The position numbers and the translations under genes were made by a program. This document shows positions 1-8,599 of a stretch of 51,508 nucleotides of DNA, piece after piece (within the stretch, counting starts at the first letter, position 1; the number at the start of each line of letters is the position of its first letter). The notes under the pieces are model-generated. The model was given only the letters and a program-made list of their open reading frames with translations. It made no database searches and was not told the origin of the DNA. Origin of the DNA: an uncultured Oscillospiraceae bacterium (GTDB lineage Bacteria; Bacillota; Clostridia; Oscillospirales; Oscillospiraceae); contig CAJTOE010000002.1 of the NCBI GenBank assembly GCA_910577805.1, positions 1-51,508 on the forward strand. Reading direction: 5' to 3'.

Positions 1-588
1 GCGGCGGGCGTCCCGCCGGAAGGCCCGGTCCACAAGCTGTGCGGTGTCCTGGGCCTGGGTCTGGGACTCCCTCTGCCAGCGTCCCGGTTCCCAGCGGGAT
101 ACCGCCGCCGGGGCCTGCCCGGCAGGGAACAGCGCGTCCCGCCTCCGGCTGTTTTCCACAGCCAGCCTGCGTTTCCGACTCTGCGCCAGCAGCGGGAAAC
201 CTCCATTGGCAGCCCCTCCGCGCTGTTCCGAACGCTCCTCATGTTTGTCTGTCCTGGTCAGGAGCAGGCCGTCCAAGCTCCCGCCCCATGTTGGCTCCGG
301 TCCAGGTTCCTGGTCCCGGACCGGAGCAGGCGGGGAGGCCGCGGCCTGCCCCTGACCGTCCTGAATCAATCGCTCCAAATGATCGACCTGAAACCGATCG
401 TCTATGTAAACGCGCCTGGGCCGGTCCATGCCGGAAGCGGGCCGCACTCCCGCCTCCGGCACAGCCAGCGCCTCATCCAGCGCGGAATTTTTCTCACCGG
501 GCGAAGCCTGTTTCCGCTCCGGCCAGCTGGATTCCTCGTCCTCCCAACCGGCCATCATCGCCAAAATTTTCTCCAGATAGTCAATCAA
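1..588 (-). CDS. Phage structural-region protein of unknown function, partial (runs off the left edge)
   Basis: A reading frame of 196 codons stays open to the window edge. The start is TTG at 588, overlapping the preceding TGA as TTGA, with AGGAGG ten bases upstream, so translation is coupled to the tail chaperone extension. The visible protein begins IDYLEKILAMMAGWEDEE and then becomes hydrophilic and rich in Pro, Arg, Gly and Gln, with no membrane segment. In contractile-tail phages a tape-measure gene usually follows the chaperones; this N-terminus does not look like one, so it is more likely a small accessory tail gene. Function unknown. Confidence 0.6.
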   Translation of the reverse strand, partial: MIDYLEKILAMMAGWEDEESSWPERKQASPGEKNSALDEALAVPEAGVRPASGMDRPRRVYIDDRFQVDHLERLIQDGQGQAAASPPAPVRDQEPGPEPTWGGSLDGLLLTRTDKHEERSEQRGGAANGGFPLLAQSRKRRLAVENSRRRDALFPAGQAPAAVSRWEPGRWQRESQTQAQDTAQLVDRAFRRDARR

Positions 589-1216
589 ATTGCTCCGCCC
601 TCCTGTTTCAACCGTTCAAACCGTGCCCAATCAAAATTCGGGTTACTCTCCTTCACCGGAGTCCCCACCGGGGCCCCGCAGCCGGGGCACCGGGCCTCTT
701 CGGCGCGGGCCCGGCAGGCGGGGCACAGCCTGTCCAATTCCTCCTCGTCGTCCAGAAGCTGCTGGGCCAGACACCACACATAATCCCGGTCCAGCATGTC
801 CCTGACCCGCCGCTCGGTCGGCAGCGCCCGGAACTGCTTCAGCACCCGCCAGCGCAGCCGTTCCTGGGCGTGCCCGGCTAGTTTTTTTTTACTTCCTCCA
901 GCTCCTCCTCCGGCATACTGGGGGAGGGGTTGACCGTCCGGTTAAACTCCCACCACTGGCCGCTCAGGGCGGCGATCTCGCCCACAGTCAGCCGGGCCAG
1001 CGCATCCCCGCCGTTCTCAAACACCGGCGCACCGTCCCGCTCCAGGGCTTTTGCCAGCAGGCAGGCGTTGGCGCACAGCGCCTGTTCTTTGTCCTCCTGG
1101 GCCAGCCCAGCGGCTTCCCGGCGGGCCTGCAGCACCTCCAGCGCAGACAGGAGCCGCAGAGATTGACCATGCTCCAGCTCCAATCGTTCTGCCTGGGCTA
1201 ACATACATGTCTCCAA
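585..1216 (-). CDS. Tail assembly chaperone, long form made by -1 ribosomal frameshift (XkdN-like GT product)
   Basis: The short chaperone (878-1216) ends in GTA AAA AAA AAC TAG. The heptamer A AAA AAC (887-881) is a canonical -1 slippery site in the right phase. After a -1 slip the frame is open through L-A-G-H-A-Q-E-R and joins without interruption the frame ending at 585. This predicts a 210-residue fusion of the 112-residue chaperone with a 98-residue extension. The extension carries a possible zinc ribbon, CPAC...CPGC. Short and frameshifted long chaperones are established for lambda G/GT and many tailed phages; here the arrangement is seen directly, and the frameshifting itself is inferred. 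The extension alone could also start at GTG 845, but no good ribosome site precedes it. Confidence 0.8.
878..1216 (-). CDS. Tail assembly chaperone, short form (XkdN-like)
   Basis: A 112-residue acidic, helical protein directly downstream of the tail tube gene, the usual place of the tail-length chaperone that coats the tape measure during tail assembly. The start is TTG at 1216, with GGAGG eight bases upstream; the next ATG (1204) is too far from that site. The C-terminus (PEEELEEVKKN) falls on the A9 run that forms the slippery site for the long product. Identification rests on gene order, size and the frameshift; the sequence alone would be hard to place. Confidence 0.7.
   Translation of the reverse strand: METCMLAQAERLELEHGQSLRLLSALEVLQARREAAGLAQEDKEQALCANACLLAKALERDGAPVFENGGDALARLTVGEIAALSGQWWEFNRTVNPSPSMPEEELEEVKKN
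881..887 (-). other. -1 frameshift slippery heptamer A AAA AAC
   Basis: On the minus strand a run of nine A followed by C and an in-frame TAG ends the short chaperone gene. The heptamer is in the X XXY YYZ phase, and the stop directly follows it, as in many phage chaperone pairs. Confidence 0.8.
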
Positions 1217-1219
1217 GCG

Positions 1220-1609
1220 TTACACCTCCGTTTCCAGCCGTTTCGTAGCCACGATGCCGACCTTTTCCAGTACCATATCGCCCAAGGTACCTGTCTCACT
1301 GATGCTGCTCCACTGGCAGTCGGAATAGATCACTTTCCGGTCCGGCTTACAGATCACCAAAGAGAACCCGTTCAGACTGTAGAAGTCGATGCCGTCCCGG
1401 ATGGCCTCGTCGGTGGCATAGAGCCGGGTCAGCTCCAGGGTGTGGGTGGTCTGCCCCGGCACGGTAGCCACAGGCTCGGCCTCACCGAAGGCCTCTACAG
1501 TAGAGCTGGTCTTTGTGGCGCGGGCGGAGTAGCTCTGAACCACGGCCACTTTCACGCCATCCACTTCCAGATAGATGTCGCTGCTGGTGGGAAAACCTGC
1601 AATCGCCAT
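1220..1609 (-). CDS. Phage tail tube protein (XkdM-like)
   Basis: 129 residues from ATG 1609, preceded by a GGGGGGA ribosome site; an upstream in-frame extension lacks such a site. The protein begins MAIAGFPTSSDIYLEVDG and continues with a typical beta-rich tube fold (VEAFGEAEPVATVPG...THTLELTRL). It follows the sheath gene with a 14-base gap, the standard sheath-tube pair of contractile tails. The tube lies inside the sheath and conducts DNA or is driven through the target envelope. Confidence 0.75.
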   Translation of the reverse strand: MAIAGFPTSSDIYLEVDGVKVAVVQSYSARATKTSSTVEAFGEAEPVATVPGQTTHTLELTRLYATDEAIRDGIDFYSLNGFSLVICKPDRKVIYSDCQWSSISETGTLGDMVLEKVGIVATKRLETEV

Positions 1610-1623
1610 AAAAAATCCCCCCT

Positions 1624-2676
1624 TTAAATGGTAATGTGGGCGGTCAGCCAGATCTGGTTCAGCCCGTGGGCCACGGTAAACGAGAAGTCCACCAGACACA
1701 CGGAGGGCCGTTCCGGGTCCACGCTCACCCGCACGCTGTCATAGCCGGTAATGATTTCCCGGCTGAGCTTATTTTCCAAGGTCAGCACCACCTGGGAGCG
1801 GATCGCACCCCGGCTCTGCTCGGTGTTTTTGCTGCGCTGGAAGCGGCTGCGCAGCGCGCCCCGCACGGCGGGGATCACGTCGTCCACGATCAGGATGGTG
1901 GACAGATCTCTCCAGGTCAAATCCTCTTCCTGACCGGTTTTCGTCCGGGTAGTCACGCCCCGCACCACAGAGATCTCACCGCCCACGCTTTCCACCGGGG
2001 TCACGCCCCCCTGAATCAGCAGATCGATCTCATTGTCGTTGTAGTTCGCGCTCACGCCGTACAGCCCGAACAGGGCCGCGCCGCTCAGAGGCAGCGCGGG
2101 GTCGCTCTCCGCGGCGATCGCCCCGGCGATGGCCGCAGCCAGCCGCACCCCATCCAGCGCCGTCCCCTTGTCATCCACCGCGCCGGGGGCGGCCAGCACC
2201 ATCCGCTCACTGTTCAGAGCTTTTGCCCGTGCCGCCAGGGCGGCGACCGCCTCGTTTCTCCCTCCGCCGACGACCGCGATGCGTTCCCGCCGCAGGGCGC
2301 TTGCACTCTCCACGCTGGTACGCAGGGCGGTGTGGACCTCTGCCTTTGTGGAGCCGCACACGATCACCGGCAGATTTTCCAGCTTTTCCAAAGTCTCGAA
2401 CCCGGCAGTATACCCGTCCTCGTTTTCAATCGCCAGGGCGGCGACGCTTCCTGCGCCATTGCGCAAAATGATCCGAATCAGCTCGGTCAGCTCACCGGAG
2501 CCGAACAGGGCGGAGGCCTCCTCAAAGCTGGTCACAGTCTGGACCTTGCCCACGGCCTCCACACCGGCGCACACGCCCACCAGCCCCACGGCTTTCCGTC
2601 CGCCCCCACCGTTGACCACGGTGGAGGAGTTGTAGGAGGAGTACACCCCCGGCCGTTCATGGACTGTCATTTTCAT
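1624..2676 (-). CDS. Contractile tail sheath protein (XkdK-like)
   Basis: 350 residues beginning MKMTVHERPGVYSSYNSS; the ERPGVY N-terminal segment is characteristic of myovirus and bacteriocin sheaths. The length matches the short sheaths of Firmicutes phage-like elements. The C-terminal part (SREIITGYDSVRVSVDPERP...) is the conserved sheath core that packs on the tube. ATG 2676 overlaps the stop of the preceding gene (ATGA). Sheath contraction drives the tube, so the particle is of myovirus type. Confidence 0.88.
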   Translation of the reverse strand: MKMTVHERPGVYSSYNSSTVVNGGGGRKAVGLVGVCAGVEAVGKVQTVTSFEEASALFGSGELTELIRIILRNGAGSVAALAIENEDGYTAGFETLEKLENLPVIVCGSTKAEVHTALRTSVESASALRRERIAVVGGGRNEAVAALAARAKALNSERMVLAAPGAVDDKGTALDGVRLAAAIAGAIAAESDPALPLSGAALFGLYGVSANYNDNEIDLLIQGGVTPVESVGGEISVVRGVTTRTKTGQEEDLTWRDLSTILIVDDVIPAVRGALRSRFQRSKNTEQSRGAIRSQVVLTLENKLSREIITGYDSVRVSVDPERPSVCLVDFSFTVAHGLNQIWLTAHITI

Positions 2677-3176
2677 ACTTTCACATCCCCTCGAATTTCA
2701 AAATCCAAAAATGCCCCGCCGGGCTGGGTCACCGCGTACAGGTAGGCGGAGCAGACCGCCTCCACATTCCGGCGCAGCAGCCGTCCGCTGACATCGAACT
2801 CCGTCTCCCCACAGGACAGCTCCAGCAGCTTCAGGCCAGCGGGACCGTCCTCCTGAAAGGCCTCCAGCAGCAGGTCGAAAGCGTTCTGAATCGCATTCTC
2901 CCCCTCCAGGGGGTCCGCGTACAGGTCCAGCCCAAAGGTCAGCCGGGTTTTCCGGCCATAAAGCTCTTCCCACTCCTGGGTCTCCTCGTTCCAACGCTCG
3001 CCTAAATAATCCCGGAAGCCGGATGGCCCGGCCTCACAGTGCCGCAAGGCCACGGAGACCACAGCCCCGGAGATTTCCTCCCGTTCCTGCCGGGGCCAGG
3101 CCACCACAGTCTGGAGGCCCTGTCCGTTGAGAAACGCGCACATCCGCTCCCGGATTTTTTCCAAACCCATGCTCAT
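2673..3176 (-). CDS. Phage tail/neck completion protein (XkdJ-like)
   Basis: 167 residues from ATG 3176, which overlaps the upstream stop as ATGA; a longer in-frame reading to 3290 runs inside the neighbouring gene and is rejected. The sequence (MSMGLEKIRERMCAFLNGQG...) has the length and position of XkdJ-type proteins between the head-tail connectors and the sheath. It probably sits at the tail terminus. No catalytic motif is visible. Confidence 0.6.
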   Translation of the reverse strand: MSMGLEKIRERMCAFLNGQGLQTVVAWPRQEREEISGAVVSVALRHCEAGPSGFRDYLGERWNEETQEWEELYGRKTRLTFGLDLYADPLEGENAIQNAFDLLLEAFQEDGPAGLKLLELSCGETEFDVSGRLLRRNVEAVCSAYLYAVTQPGGAFLDFEIRGDVKV

Positions 3177-3532
3177 GGCTCCACCTGGCCTTTCCGGTCC
3201 ATGGGCCGAAGCACCCCCCACCAGTGGGAGGTATTTCCGGCAATCTGGATTGGGTGGGCGGACTGGATGGAGAACGCCCCCAGGGCGCATTCCACCCGAC
3301 CACCCTTTCCGGCCTCCAGGGGAAGCCCTGGCTCCCCCAGATAGAGAAACCGGCTCTCACACCGTCCCCCCAAGGGGGAGGGCTCCAGCTGATGTTTGGT
3401 CTGCTCCAAAATCGGCTGAATCAAGGCCCGGCCAGACTGTCCCTCTCCATCCCGGCGGGCGAAAACGGTCACATCCAACCCATGCCGGCTCAGAATTGCC
3501 TGCCACTCCTGGGCCATCATACTATCTGTCAT
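3173..3532 (-). CDS. Head-tail adaptor protein (XkdH/YqbH-like)
   Basis: 119 residues from ATG 3532, overlapping the upstream stop (ATGA). Its length and position after the head-tail connector match the adaptor family of PBSX-like elements. It contains an RRDGEGQSGRALIQP segment and a beta-rich C-terminal half. Role in joining head and tail is inferred from order; sequence similarity was not measured. Confidence 0.55.
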   Translation of the reverse strand: MTDSMMAQEWQAILSRHGLDVTVFARRDGEGQSGRALIQPILEQTKHQLEPSPLGGRCESRFLYLGEPGLPLEAGKGGRVECALGAFSIQSAHPIQIAGNTSHWWGVLRPMDRKGQVEP

Positions 3533-3888
3533 CCACGCACCCCCTGAAAACAAAATGTATCCCTGCGAAAGGGGGCCATCAGCGTCCAGGCCTGTTCCCG
3601 CAGGCCCTCGACGCTGCTGCCACCTTCTTTCCGAATGGTCAAATCCCCCGCGGTAAAGGAGGACACCCCCGCCTCATTGCGGCTGGTCTCCAGCCCGGCT
3701 AAAGCTAACCAGGCGGCGGCGATCACGAAGGCGGAGCCGCAGTCCTGGGGGAGCTTGCCGGGCCTGAGCCAGCTCTCCACCTCCAGCCGGGCGGCCTGGC
3801 ACAGGGGGAGCAGAATTTCTCTGTCTGCCCCCTGGCCGCACATCCGGCCGGCCAGCTCCAAAATCTCCTGCGTCAGCATAGCGGTCAC
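3529..3888 (-). CDS. Head-tail connector protein (gp6/YqbG-like)
   Basis: 119 residues, start ATG 3888 overlapping the capsid stop (ATGA). The helical N-terminal part (MLTQEILELAGRMCGQGADREILLPLC...ESWL) followed by VIAAAWLALAGLE fits the small helical connectors that attach under the portal. It lies directly after the capsid gene, the usual place. Confidence comes mainly from gene order and fold-like pattern. Confidence 0.6.
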   Translation of the reverse strand: MTAMLTQEILELAGRMCGQGADREILLPLCQAARLEVESWLRPGKLPQDCGSAFVIAAAWLALAGLETSRNEAGVSSFTAGDLTIRKEGGSSVEGLREQAWTLMAPFRRDTFCFQGVRG

Positions 3889-4910
3889 GCCTTCGGGGCC
3901 AGCTGCAAGGCATGGGAGGCGTCGGAGAAGAGCTTGGCAAAGCCGCTGATGGTCGTGATGGCGGCGCGTTCCAGCTGCCGGTCGATGAGCTTGTCGTACT
4001 CCACGGTCACATCGCTGCCCTGGACCAGCTCCAGCGCGAACCGCCGGTCCAGGCCGATAATCATATCGTCGGGCACCGCGCCGCTGCGGAGCAAAGCCGC
4101 ACCCATGGGGGTGGCCAGCTGGCCGGTCCCCTGGAAATTAAGCCCGGTCAGGGGATTCTGGAACTCCTGGAGCTTGAGGAGCTTGACCATCATAGGACCG
4201 CTCACCAGCATCGTGTTCAGAACGTAGGGGTCAAACTTGGCCCAAAAGCCCACCAGATCGTCATAACTCAAGGCCTCTGCCGCGGCAGTCTGAGAGATTT
4301 CCGCAGGATTGTTGTTGCCGTCTCCCTGGAGCAGCACGCTGACCGCGTCGTCCAGGTGCATCCGGCTGATGTGCGCACCGATCTGCCGCAGGGCGACGCT
4401 GAACAGGTCCAGCTTCTGGTAGCGCACGGCCTCATAGGAGGCCACCAGCATTCTTCCGCGCTTACGCAGGCGCACCAAACTGTCCCGGACGCGGATAGTG
4501 GTGCTGGGAATCTGCGCGCCTTCCTCCACCTGATGCAGTTCTTTTTCGATACCACCGGCCTCTGTCGTGATGGAGCGGTAGTCCATCCCGTCGAACTGGG
4601 TCACAGCGGCGGTAAGCTGGGGAATAAGGTCGCCCTCTTCCATACCCTGCCGCACCGACCGCGCCACATATTCGGGGAACAGCACCGCAGAGTCGGAGGT
4701 CCGGAAAAACTTCTCCACCGCGTCGGAGGCGGAGCCTTTTACTTTGATGTCGAAGCGCTTGAGCTGCCGCTGAAACGCGTCCAGTCCTTCCAGCGCGGAG
4801 CCTTTATACTGCTCCGAGGGGTCCTGGCTCTCCAGCACCTGACTGAAGGACCGTCCAGCCTGCTGATACATTCCTTTTTCCAGCTTCAAATTGTCAAACC
4901 GATAAGCCAT
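3885..4910 (-). CDS. Major capsid protein (HK97-fold)
   Basis: 341 residues from ATG 4910. Features of the family include an N-terminal helical delta region followed by SDSAVLFPEYVARSVRQGMEEGDL, a central region with LRKRGRMLVASYEAVRYQKLD, and a C-terminal segment RFALELVQGSDVTVEYDKLID typical of encapsulin/HK97 capsids. It lies between the decoration-like gene and the connector. It forms the icosahedral shell. Family assignment is by reading these segments and by neighbours. Confidence 0.82.
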   Translation of the reverse strand: MAYRFDNLKLEKGMYQQAGRSFSQVLESQDPSEQYKGSALEGLDAFQRQLKRFDIKVKGSASDAVEKFFRTSDSAVLFPEYVARSVRQGMEEGDLIPQLTAAVTQFDGMDYRSITTEAGGIEKELHQVEEGAQIPSTTIRVRDSLVRLRKRGRMLVASYEAVRYQKLDLFSVALRQIGAHISRMHLDDAVSVLLQGDGNNNPAEISQTAAAEALSYDDLVGFWAKFDPYVLNTMLVSGPMMVKLLKLQEFQNPLTGLNFQGTGQLATPMGAALLRSGAVPDDMIIGLDRRFALELVQGSDVTVEYDKLIDRQLERAAITTISGFAKLFSDASHALQLAPKA

Positions 4911-4939
4911 ATATCACATTCTCCTTCCCAAATAAACCA

Positions 4940-5284
4940 TCACAGAAGCGCCACAAGCAGCGATTCCGCCTCGTCCACGTGAATCACGGTGCAGGCCGTC
5001 CCGGACTGGGCGGTTTTCACACCGCCCTTGCCGTCCGCCGCCAGCACAGCGGCGCCCACAGCCGGGGCCTCTCCGGAGTAGGGCAAGGACAAAAAGCCCT
5101 TCACCTGCACCCCGGCGAAGCCGCACTCGCAGGACAGAGCCGCGCCGCAAAAAGCCTCTCCGTCCCCGCAGGCATCTACCGTACTGTTGCCGCTGATTTT
5201 GACCACCTGACCGGGGACCACGTCCTCACCGGCAAAGAAGGTGGCCGCGATCTCGCCAATACCGCCAAAGGAAACCTTATTCAT
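4940..5284 (-). CDS. Capsid decoration-like small protein
   Basis: 114 residues from ATG 5284, chosen over an upstream in-frame start because ATG 5284 directly follows a GAGGAGGA ribosome site. The protein is beta-rich with the sequence FAGEDVVPGQVVKISGNS and AVLAADGKGGVKTAQSG, resembling capsid cement proteins that precede the capsid gene in many phages. It has no predicted membrane segment. Role in stabilising the head is inferred. Confidence 0.5.
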   Translation of the reverse strand: MNKVSFGGIGEIAATFFAGEDVVPGQVVKISGNSTVDACGDGEAFCGAALSCECGFAGVQVKGFLSLPYSGEAPAVGAAVLAADGKGGVKTAQSGTACTVIHVDEAESLLVALL

Positions 5285-5306
5285 AAAAAATCCTCCTCTC
5301 AAAAAC

Positions 5307-6191
5307 TCAAATCAGGAATGCCGCGTCGCCGTCCTGGCTGGCGGGGCGGCCCTCTCCGTACTCCAGCTGGGTGTGCAGGGGATAGCGCTTTCCGGCGGCT
5401 TTCTCATAGCCCCGCCGCATAGCCAGCAGCTCCTCTTCTCCCAGCTTTTGTACAATGGTCCGCAAAGTCCCGGCGTCCATACTCTTGTCCGCCAGAGCGC
5501 CCAGGCGGATCACGTCGCCCCGGAGCTGTTCCAGGTATTTTTTACCCAGCCGGGCCAACTCGCCGGAGCTGCCGGAATTCCCGGAGCCGAAATGCTTCTG
5601 CATGACCCCGGCGTTGGGCTGGGAGGGCACGGCCACGAAGGAAAACTCATATGCGTCGGCCGCGTCCAGCAGCTCCGCGAAGCACAGCAGACCGTCATAC
5701 TCCCGGCCCTTTTCGTGGGGGCACTGGGCGATGTCCTGGCCGCAGATGGAGCAGACGGCCCGCCGCACCGAGCAGCCCACGCTGACCTCCCGTTTGATGC
5801 CGCCCTCGATTTCCGCAATCAAATCCTGGCAGCCCGGCGTGCGCAGCATGTAGGCGTACCCTTTCAAATAGCAGTAGGTGTCCCCCGCCGCGGTCAGCAC
5901 GCCGTCCTCCTGCACGATCTGGGTCCGGTAAATCCGGGCCGCCTGCCCTTTGGCGGACCAATCGTGGTCAAAAATACCGCTTTTGCCCAAAAACATAGGG
6001 GCCAGCTCCTCCAGCGTCTGCAAGGGGAAGCGCTCCCCGTCCCGGTCCACCTGGTTGTCACACAGGCGCACGCCGAAGGTATATACTTCTTCAGCGGCCA
6101 GCGTTCTTTGACTAAGCTGATTAATCAGGGCCAGTTCCTCCAGGGACGGCTGACCCGATGTGCCCGCCTGGGGCGATTTCCGAATATTCAT
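5307..6191 (-). CDS. Capsid maturation protease/scaffold (XkdF-like)
   Basis: 294 residues; ATG 6191 overlaps the portal stop (ATGA). The N-terminal two thirds resemble the XkdF/HK97 prohead protease class, with a candidate catalytic His76 in FDHDWS and Ser137 in EVSVGCS. A Cys-rich segment follows (C147-x2-C150, C157-x-H159) that could bind zinc. The C-terminal helical region (residues 200-294) could act as scaffold. In PBSX-type operons this gene lies between portal and capsid, as here. The catalytic assignment is from motif reading only. Confidence 0.68.
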   Translation of the reverse strand: MNIRKSPQAGTSGQPSLEELALINQLSQRTLAAEEVYTFGVRLCDNQVDRDGERFPLQTLEELAPMFLGKSGIFDHDWSAKGQAARIYRTQIVQEDGVLTAAGDTYCYLKGYAYMLRTPGCQDLIAEIEGGIKREVSVGCSVRRAVCSICGQDIAQCPHEKGREYDGLLCFAELLDAADAYEFSFVAVPSQPNAGVMQKHFGSGNSGSSGELARLGKKYLEQLRGDVIRLGALADKSMDAGTLRTIVQKLGEEELLAMRRGYEKAAGKRYPLHTQLEYGEGRPASQDGDAAFLI

Positions 6192-7345
6192 GTAGTTCCT
6201 CCTTCCAATTGTTGGGCCTGGGCCTGGTAGAGCCGGGCCTTAGCCTCTTCCACGATGTCCTGCAAATTGATATCCTCCCAGTCCACACAGACCCGGCTGT
6301 CGCAGCCGTGCAGACGCAGCCAAAGCTCACAGACCCGTTCCACCACAGGCTCCAGCCCCCGGCGGATGGCGGTGATCTCGCTGGTCATCAAATCGGCCTG
6401 CTGGGCGCTCATCCGCTCGGTAGAGGACCAGGACAGCCCCAGCAGAAAGGGCGGGATGCCGGTCCGGGCAATGAGCTGCTCCAAAATCTGCCGCACGGGG
6501 GTCTCACTGTCCAGGATTTGGTTATCCGCGCCGATTACTTTAATGTCCACATCTCCCACGGCGACGAAATCCCGCACAGCGCCTTGCCGGCCGGCCTGCA
6601 TAGCGGCGCTCCACTCCTGGGCAATCTGCTGGCAGCGCTCCTGAGCGAAGCCCCGCTCATCCTCTCCGGGCCTGCAAATCACGGCGAAACGCACATTGCC
6701 CATCCGTTCCCAGTTCATGCCAGTGGCCTGATAGATTTTCAGCAGAATTTCCGTCAGGAAGGGCATAGACCGCAGCAGGGACACGCCATAGGGGTGTTCT
6801 GTTTCGGGCTGAAAGGGGGTGAACAGCAGCAGATCCTGCCAGGGCAAAGGTTCCGGATGTCCCCCGATGCCTCTGGCACACAGGGCAAAATCCAAGGGGG
6901 TCTCGCCTTCCCGGACGGCCACCTGCTCTGGCGGCGCGCATAGTACCGCCCGGATGTCCCGTCCATCGGGGGAGAGCACAATTTCCCCCACACCCCGTCC
7001 GCAGGTCAGCATACTGTCCAGATAACCGTCCAAAAAGGATTGAATGCCTCTCTGGCCCCGCCCGGTGTCCACCCGGCGCAAAAATTCCTCCAGCCCGGCC
7101 TGGGCGGCTTGCTCCCGGCACCGGACGCGCACGCCGCCGCACAGCCGTACCAGCTTCAGCACGGCGGCGTCCACAATGGGTACTGCTTCCCGGATGGCCC
7201 GGTAGAGCCGCAGCTCCCCTTCGTTCAGGGGTGCGTACCCGTCCAGCATACGGAAGGGGTGCTGTCCGCTCTCCCGCAGCTGCACCGCGGCGCTCTGGGA
7301 GTCACCGTCCGGTTTTCGTTTTTTTTCCAACCATCTAAGTCTCAA
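6188..7345 (-). CDS. Phage portal protein
   Basis: I choose TTG 7345 (385 residues), which overlaps the terminase stop as TTGA and has AAAGGAG six bases upstream; the longer GTG start at 7366 has no ribosome site. Portal hallmarks include the stem-like region EAVPIVDAAVLKLVRLCGG, the LLLFTPFQPETEHPYGVSLLRSM segment and the C-terminal MSAQQADLMTSEITAIRRGLEPVVERV. The portal is the dodecameric ring through which the terminase pumps DNA. Position directly after large terminase is standard. Confidence 0.82.
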   Translation of the reverse strand: MRLRWLEKKRKPDGDSQSAAVQLRESGQHPFRMLDGYAPLNEGELRLYRAIREAVPIVDAAVLKLVRLCGGVRVRCREQAAQAGLEEFLRRVDTGRGQRGIQSFLDGYLDSMLTCGRGVGEIVLSPDGRDIRAVLCAPPEQVAVREGETPLDFALCARGIGGHPEPLPWQDLLLFTPFQPETEHPYGVSLLRSMPFLTEILLKIYQATGMNWERMGNVRFAVICRPGEDERGFAQERCQQIAQEWSAAMQAGRQGAVRDFVAVGDVDIKVIGADNQILDSETPVRQILEQLIARTGIPPFLLGLSWSSTERMSAQQADLMTSEITAIRRGLEPVVERVCELWLRLHGCDSRVCVDWEDINLQDIVEEAKARLYQAQAQQLEGGTT

Positions 7346-8595
7346 AAGCTGCTCCTTTCTACGCACCCGGCGAAAAACGCACCTTCCCGGCCCGCCACAG
7401 TGGCGGCGAAGTAGCGCATCTCGTCCATAGCGTGGTCATCGGCCTTACACACCCTGTCCTGCCCATCCTCCCCCTGGGCCCACCGATACAGGCCCAGCTC
7501 CCGCAGCGTATCCCCGCACCCTCTGCAAATGACCAGCTTCCCGCTTTTCAGCAGTTGGGCGGTTGTTCGGATGCCGGAGATCACATCATTCACAGCCTTC
7601 CGGACTCTCCAGCCCCGCCGCCGCAGCTCCAGCATAAAGCTGGCCGCGGACGGGTCCACAATGACGGCCTGAATTTCCCGGCCGCCCGCCAGGCGTTCCA
7701 GGTCCGCGGCGTATTCCTGATCGGTTTTCTGCCGCCGGTGGATTTTGGAGTCATAATAAAACTCCGCCGTTCGGTACCAAACGCCGCGCCTGAGTCCCCA
7801 CAGTCCCATGGAGGTGGGATTCACGGTCCCATAGTCGCAGGAGATGTACCACCGCTCCATGGCGTTCTCGGCATCCTCCGGAACGTCCTGAAGCATACTG
7901 TCGTCGAAGAAGTCATAGACTAGACCCTGGGCGGTTGTCCACTCTCCCAGCACGAACCGCCGGTAGAAGGCCCCTTCAAACATGCGCTCATAGCGCTCCC
8001 GCACGGCCTGGGACAGCCCTGGGTTGTCGTCCATGGTAAAGTGGAGGTGCAACGCGTTGCGTTCTTCTGCTTTTTGAATCCACTCCCTGTAGAACCAGTG
8101 CCCCGGCGACTCCGGGTTGCAGGAGAACCAGAGCCGGCTTCCGGGCACGGAGCAGCGGGCGCAGGCCTGTTCCACGAAGGAGCGGGGCATCAAAGCGACC
8201 TCATCCAGCAGGCACCCGGCCAGCGTCATGCCCTGAATCAGGGCGGCGGAGCCCTCGTCCTTACCGCCGAAGAGGTAGAAGGTATTTTTCCGGCCTCCGC
8301 TCTCCAGGGTAAAGAGGTTTTTGGTTTTCTGCTCCTCACAGACGAACCCCAGCTCTTCCAGCAAAGGAAGCAATTCCTGAACCAGGTTCCGGCGCACGGA
8401 CACGATGGTCTTACCGCACAAAGCGAAGCTTTTGTGGTGAAAGCCGCGCATGGCCCAGTAGAGGAAGGACAGCCCGGTACACAGGGTCTTGCCGGACCGG
8501 ACGGCGCCGTCGCAGATGATCGCGTCAAAATCCCCATCGGGGGAGCCGGGCTGCCACCAGCGCAGCACCCGCCACTGTTTCGGGGAAAAGTACAA
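7342..8595 (-). CDS. Terminase large subunit (XtmB-like packaging ATPase-nuclease)
   Basis: 417 residues. The start is TTG 8595 with AGGAGGG eight bases upstream. The ATPase domain has a Walker A GAVRSGKT (residues 30-37) and a Walker B-like GCLLDEVALM. The C-terminal half looks like the RNase H-type nuclease: an acidic cluster in SCDYGTVNPTSMGLWG and further Asp in VIVDPSAASF. It powers DNA packaging into the prohead and makes the cut. No frameshift or stop is seen, so it may be functional. Confidence 0.88.
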   Translation of the reverse strand: MYFSPKQWRVLRWWQPGSPDGDFDAIICDGAVRSGKTLCTGLSFLYWAMRGFHHKSFALCGKTIVSVRRNLVQELLPLLEELGFVCEEQKTKNLFTLESGGRKNTFYLFGGKDEGSAALIQGMTLAGCLLDEVALMPRSFVEQACARCSVPGSRLWFSCNPESPGHWFYREWIQKAEERNALHLHFTMDDNPGLSQAVRERYERMFEGAFYRRFVLGEWTTAQGLVYDFFDDSMLQDVPEDAENAMERWYISCDYGTVNPTSMGLWGLRRGVWYRTAEFYYDSKIHRRQKTDQEYAADLERLAGGREIQAVIVDPSAASFMLELRRRGWRVRKAVNDVISGIRTTAQLLKSGKLVICRGCGDTLRELGLYRWAQGEDGQDRVCKADDHAMDEMRYFAATVAGREGAFFAGCVERSSF

Positions 8596-8599
8596 GCTT

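Noticed and set aside
585..845. Independent gene starting at GTG 845
   Set aside because: No ribosome site; the frame is better explained as the -1 frameshift extension of the chaperone.
39..881. Long plus-strand frame of 280 residues
   Set aside because: Pro/Arg/Ser-rich shadow of minus-strand phage genes in GC-rich DNA, without a ribosome site and crossing three real genes.
1636..2745. Long plus-strand frame opposite the sheath gene
   Set aside because: Antisense to a clear sheath protein, His/Gln/Pro-rich, no family features.
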